64,000 bases of DNA from JABMNT01 sp048262655 (lineage in GTDB: Bacteria; Pseudomonadota; Alphaproteobacteria; Rhodospirillales; Casp-alpha2): NCBI GenBank assembly GCA_048262655.1, contig JBLXEY010000006.1, forward strand, positions 124,001 through 188,000, in the 5' to 3' direction. The position numbers were made by a program, and so were the translations under genes. This document shows positions 63,440 through 64,000 of the stretch, in pieces. Positions within the stretch are counted from its first letter, which is position 1, and every line of letters begins with the position of its first letter. Under the pieces are notes generated by a model, which ran no database searches, was not told where the DNA came from, and saw nothing but the letters and a program-made list of their open reading frames with translations.

Positions 63440-64000
63440 TTAACTCTTGTATACACGATGATAGCGCGTCCCAAGGTTGGTTAAAATCTCGTATCCGATG
63501 GTGCCCGCTTCGTCTGCCAGATCATCAATGCTATGATGCTGTCCGATCAGTTCGATCCAAGCCCCGACATGGCATAATCTAACCGGAACATCCGATACAT
63601 CAAAGGATATTAAATCCATTGAAACGCGACCCGCAATCGGAACGCGATGTTCGCCAATATAACCGCAGGTGTTTCCAGATAGGGACCGCAAGTATCCGTC
63701 GGCATAACCAACCGAAAGAGTCGCTATTTTTGCGTTTTCTTTGATCTTGTAGGTTGCGCCGTACCCGACTGTTTCGCCTCTTCGGGCATTTCGGATTTGC
63801 ACGATGCGCGCCTTGAGTTCAACTGCCGCGCGCATTGGATTCAGGGTGTCAGGTGTCGGGTTAACGCCATAAAGTGCGACCCCTGGACGGGCCAGGTCAA
63901 AATGGTAGGGGGCACCCCTGAAGATACCCGACGAGTTGGCAAAACTGGCCGCCCCCATGGGCAGAACGTCACGGGCTGTCTTAAAGGCCTGTAATTGCGC
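63440..64000 (-). CDS. alr: Alanine racemase, 3' part only
   Basis: The frame is open to the right edge of the window, so the N-terminal half with the PLP-binding Lys is outside. The visible 186 residues are the C-terminal part: FANSSGIFRG, RPGVALYG, the catalytic-Tyr region ETVGYGATYK, SVGYADGYLRS and PIAGRVSMDLI. Alr makes D-alanine for peptidoglycan. It is upstream of mlaE, 19 bp apart. Confidence 0.95.
   Translation of the reverse strand, partial: AQLQAFKTARDVLPMGAASFANSSGIFRGAPYHFDLARPGVALYGVNPTPDTLNPMRAAVELKARIVQIRNARRGETVGYGATYKIKENAKIATLSVGYADGYLRSLSGNTCGYIGEHRVPIAGRVSMDLISFDVSDVPVRLCHVGAWIELIGQHHSIDDLADEAGTIGYEILTNLGTRYHRVYKS

Overview
The window reads as a chromosomal segment of an alphaproteobacterium, probably a free-living marine or aquatic member of the Rhodospirillales and related orders. 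This is inferred from the serC-serA pair behind a serC-type leader, the yfgM-bamB-der block, purF-cvpA-radA, the two-gene Mla-type lipid transporter, a phosphonate cluster, and the moderate GC content. I see no transposase, integrase, phage gene, CRISPR array, rRNA or tRNA. The genus cannot be fixed from this sequence alone.

Layout. 1-2.45 kb: a cyclic-nucleotide-binding protein (cut by the window edge) convergent with an enolase paralogue that lacks key catalytic residues. 2.45-2.86 kb: an intergenic region with a possible small RNA and a terminator. 2.9-5.9 kb: an SLC13-type permease and a CheB-like methylesterase. 5.9-8.8 kb: promoter, leader, serC and serA. 8.9-9.7 kb: a GAF protein and a small arfA-like gene with a terminator hairpin inside its reading frame. 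9.7-14.8 kb: a thiamine-diphosphate enzyme operon (E1 alpha, E1 beta and an acetolactate-synthase-like protein), a divergent protein built from a duplicated unknown domain, and a RidA protein. 14.8-16.8 kb: MetA and a P-loop protein. 17-21.35 kb: an operon for an AorABC-type aldehyde oxidoreductase with a MoaD-like protein, a small unknown protein and a possible structured leader. 21.4-24.8 kb: yfgM-bamB-der. 25.2-26.3 kb: a lipoprotein and a Sel1 protein. 26.4-30.5 kb: an uncharacterised operon of a HAD hydrolase, two tandem glutamine amidotransferase paralogues and a FAD oxidoreductase. 30.5-35.7 kb: MarC, an EEP-family hydrolase, an MFS exporter, a YbaK protein, and a MarR/EamA pair with a 24-bp palindrome. 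35.6-41.7 kb: an iron alcohol dehydrogenase, a FecR protein, a glutamine-synthetase-like enzyme, a CobC-like enzyme and a TPR-glycosyltransferase. 41.9-43.9 kb: an AT-rich segment with a small membrane protein and a Sel1 protein, bracketed by related palindromes. 44.3-55.2 kb: a complete 2-aminoethylphosphonate uptake and breakdown cluster with a divergent DeoR regulator. 55.2-64 kb: a Na/Pi cotransporter with a (Gly-Asn)n tail, an amber-interrupted DUF6434 gene, an SDR, purF, cvpA, radA, mlaF, mlaE and the 3' part of alr.

How the genes work together. The phn cluster imports 2-aminoethylphosphonate (PhnS, PhnT, fused permease) and converts it through PhnW, PhnY and PhnA to acetate and phosphate. 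A PbfA-like enzyme would admit the 1-hydroxy derivative. A similar AT-rich motif lies upstream of three of its transcription units, and the DeoR protein is the obvious candidate to bind it. The aor operon carries the Fe-S, tungsten/molybdenum and FAD subunits needed to oxidise aldehydes with NAD+, plus its own MoaD-like protein. The least explained sets are the HAD/amidotransferase/FAD operon and the thiamine-diphosphate/duplicated-domain cluster; both look like undescribed metabolic modules.
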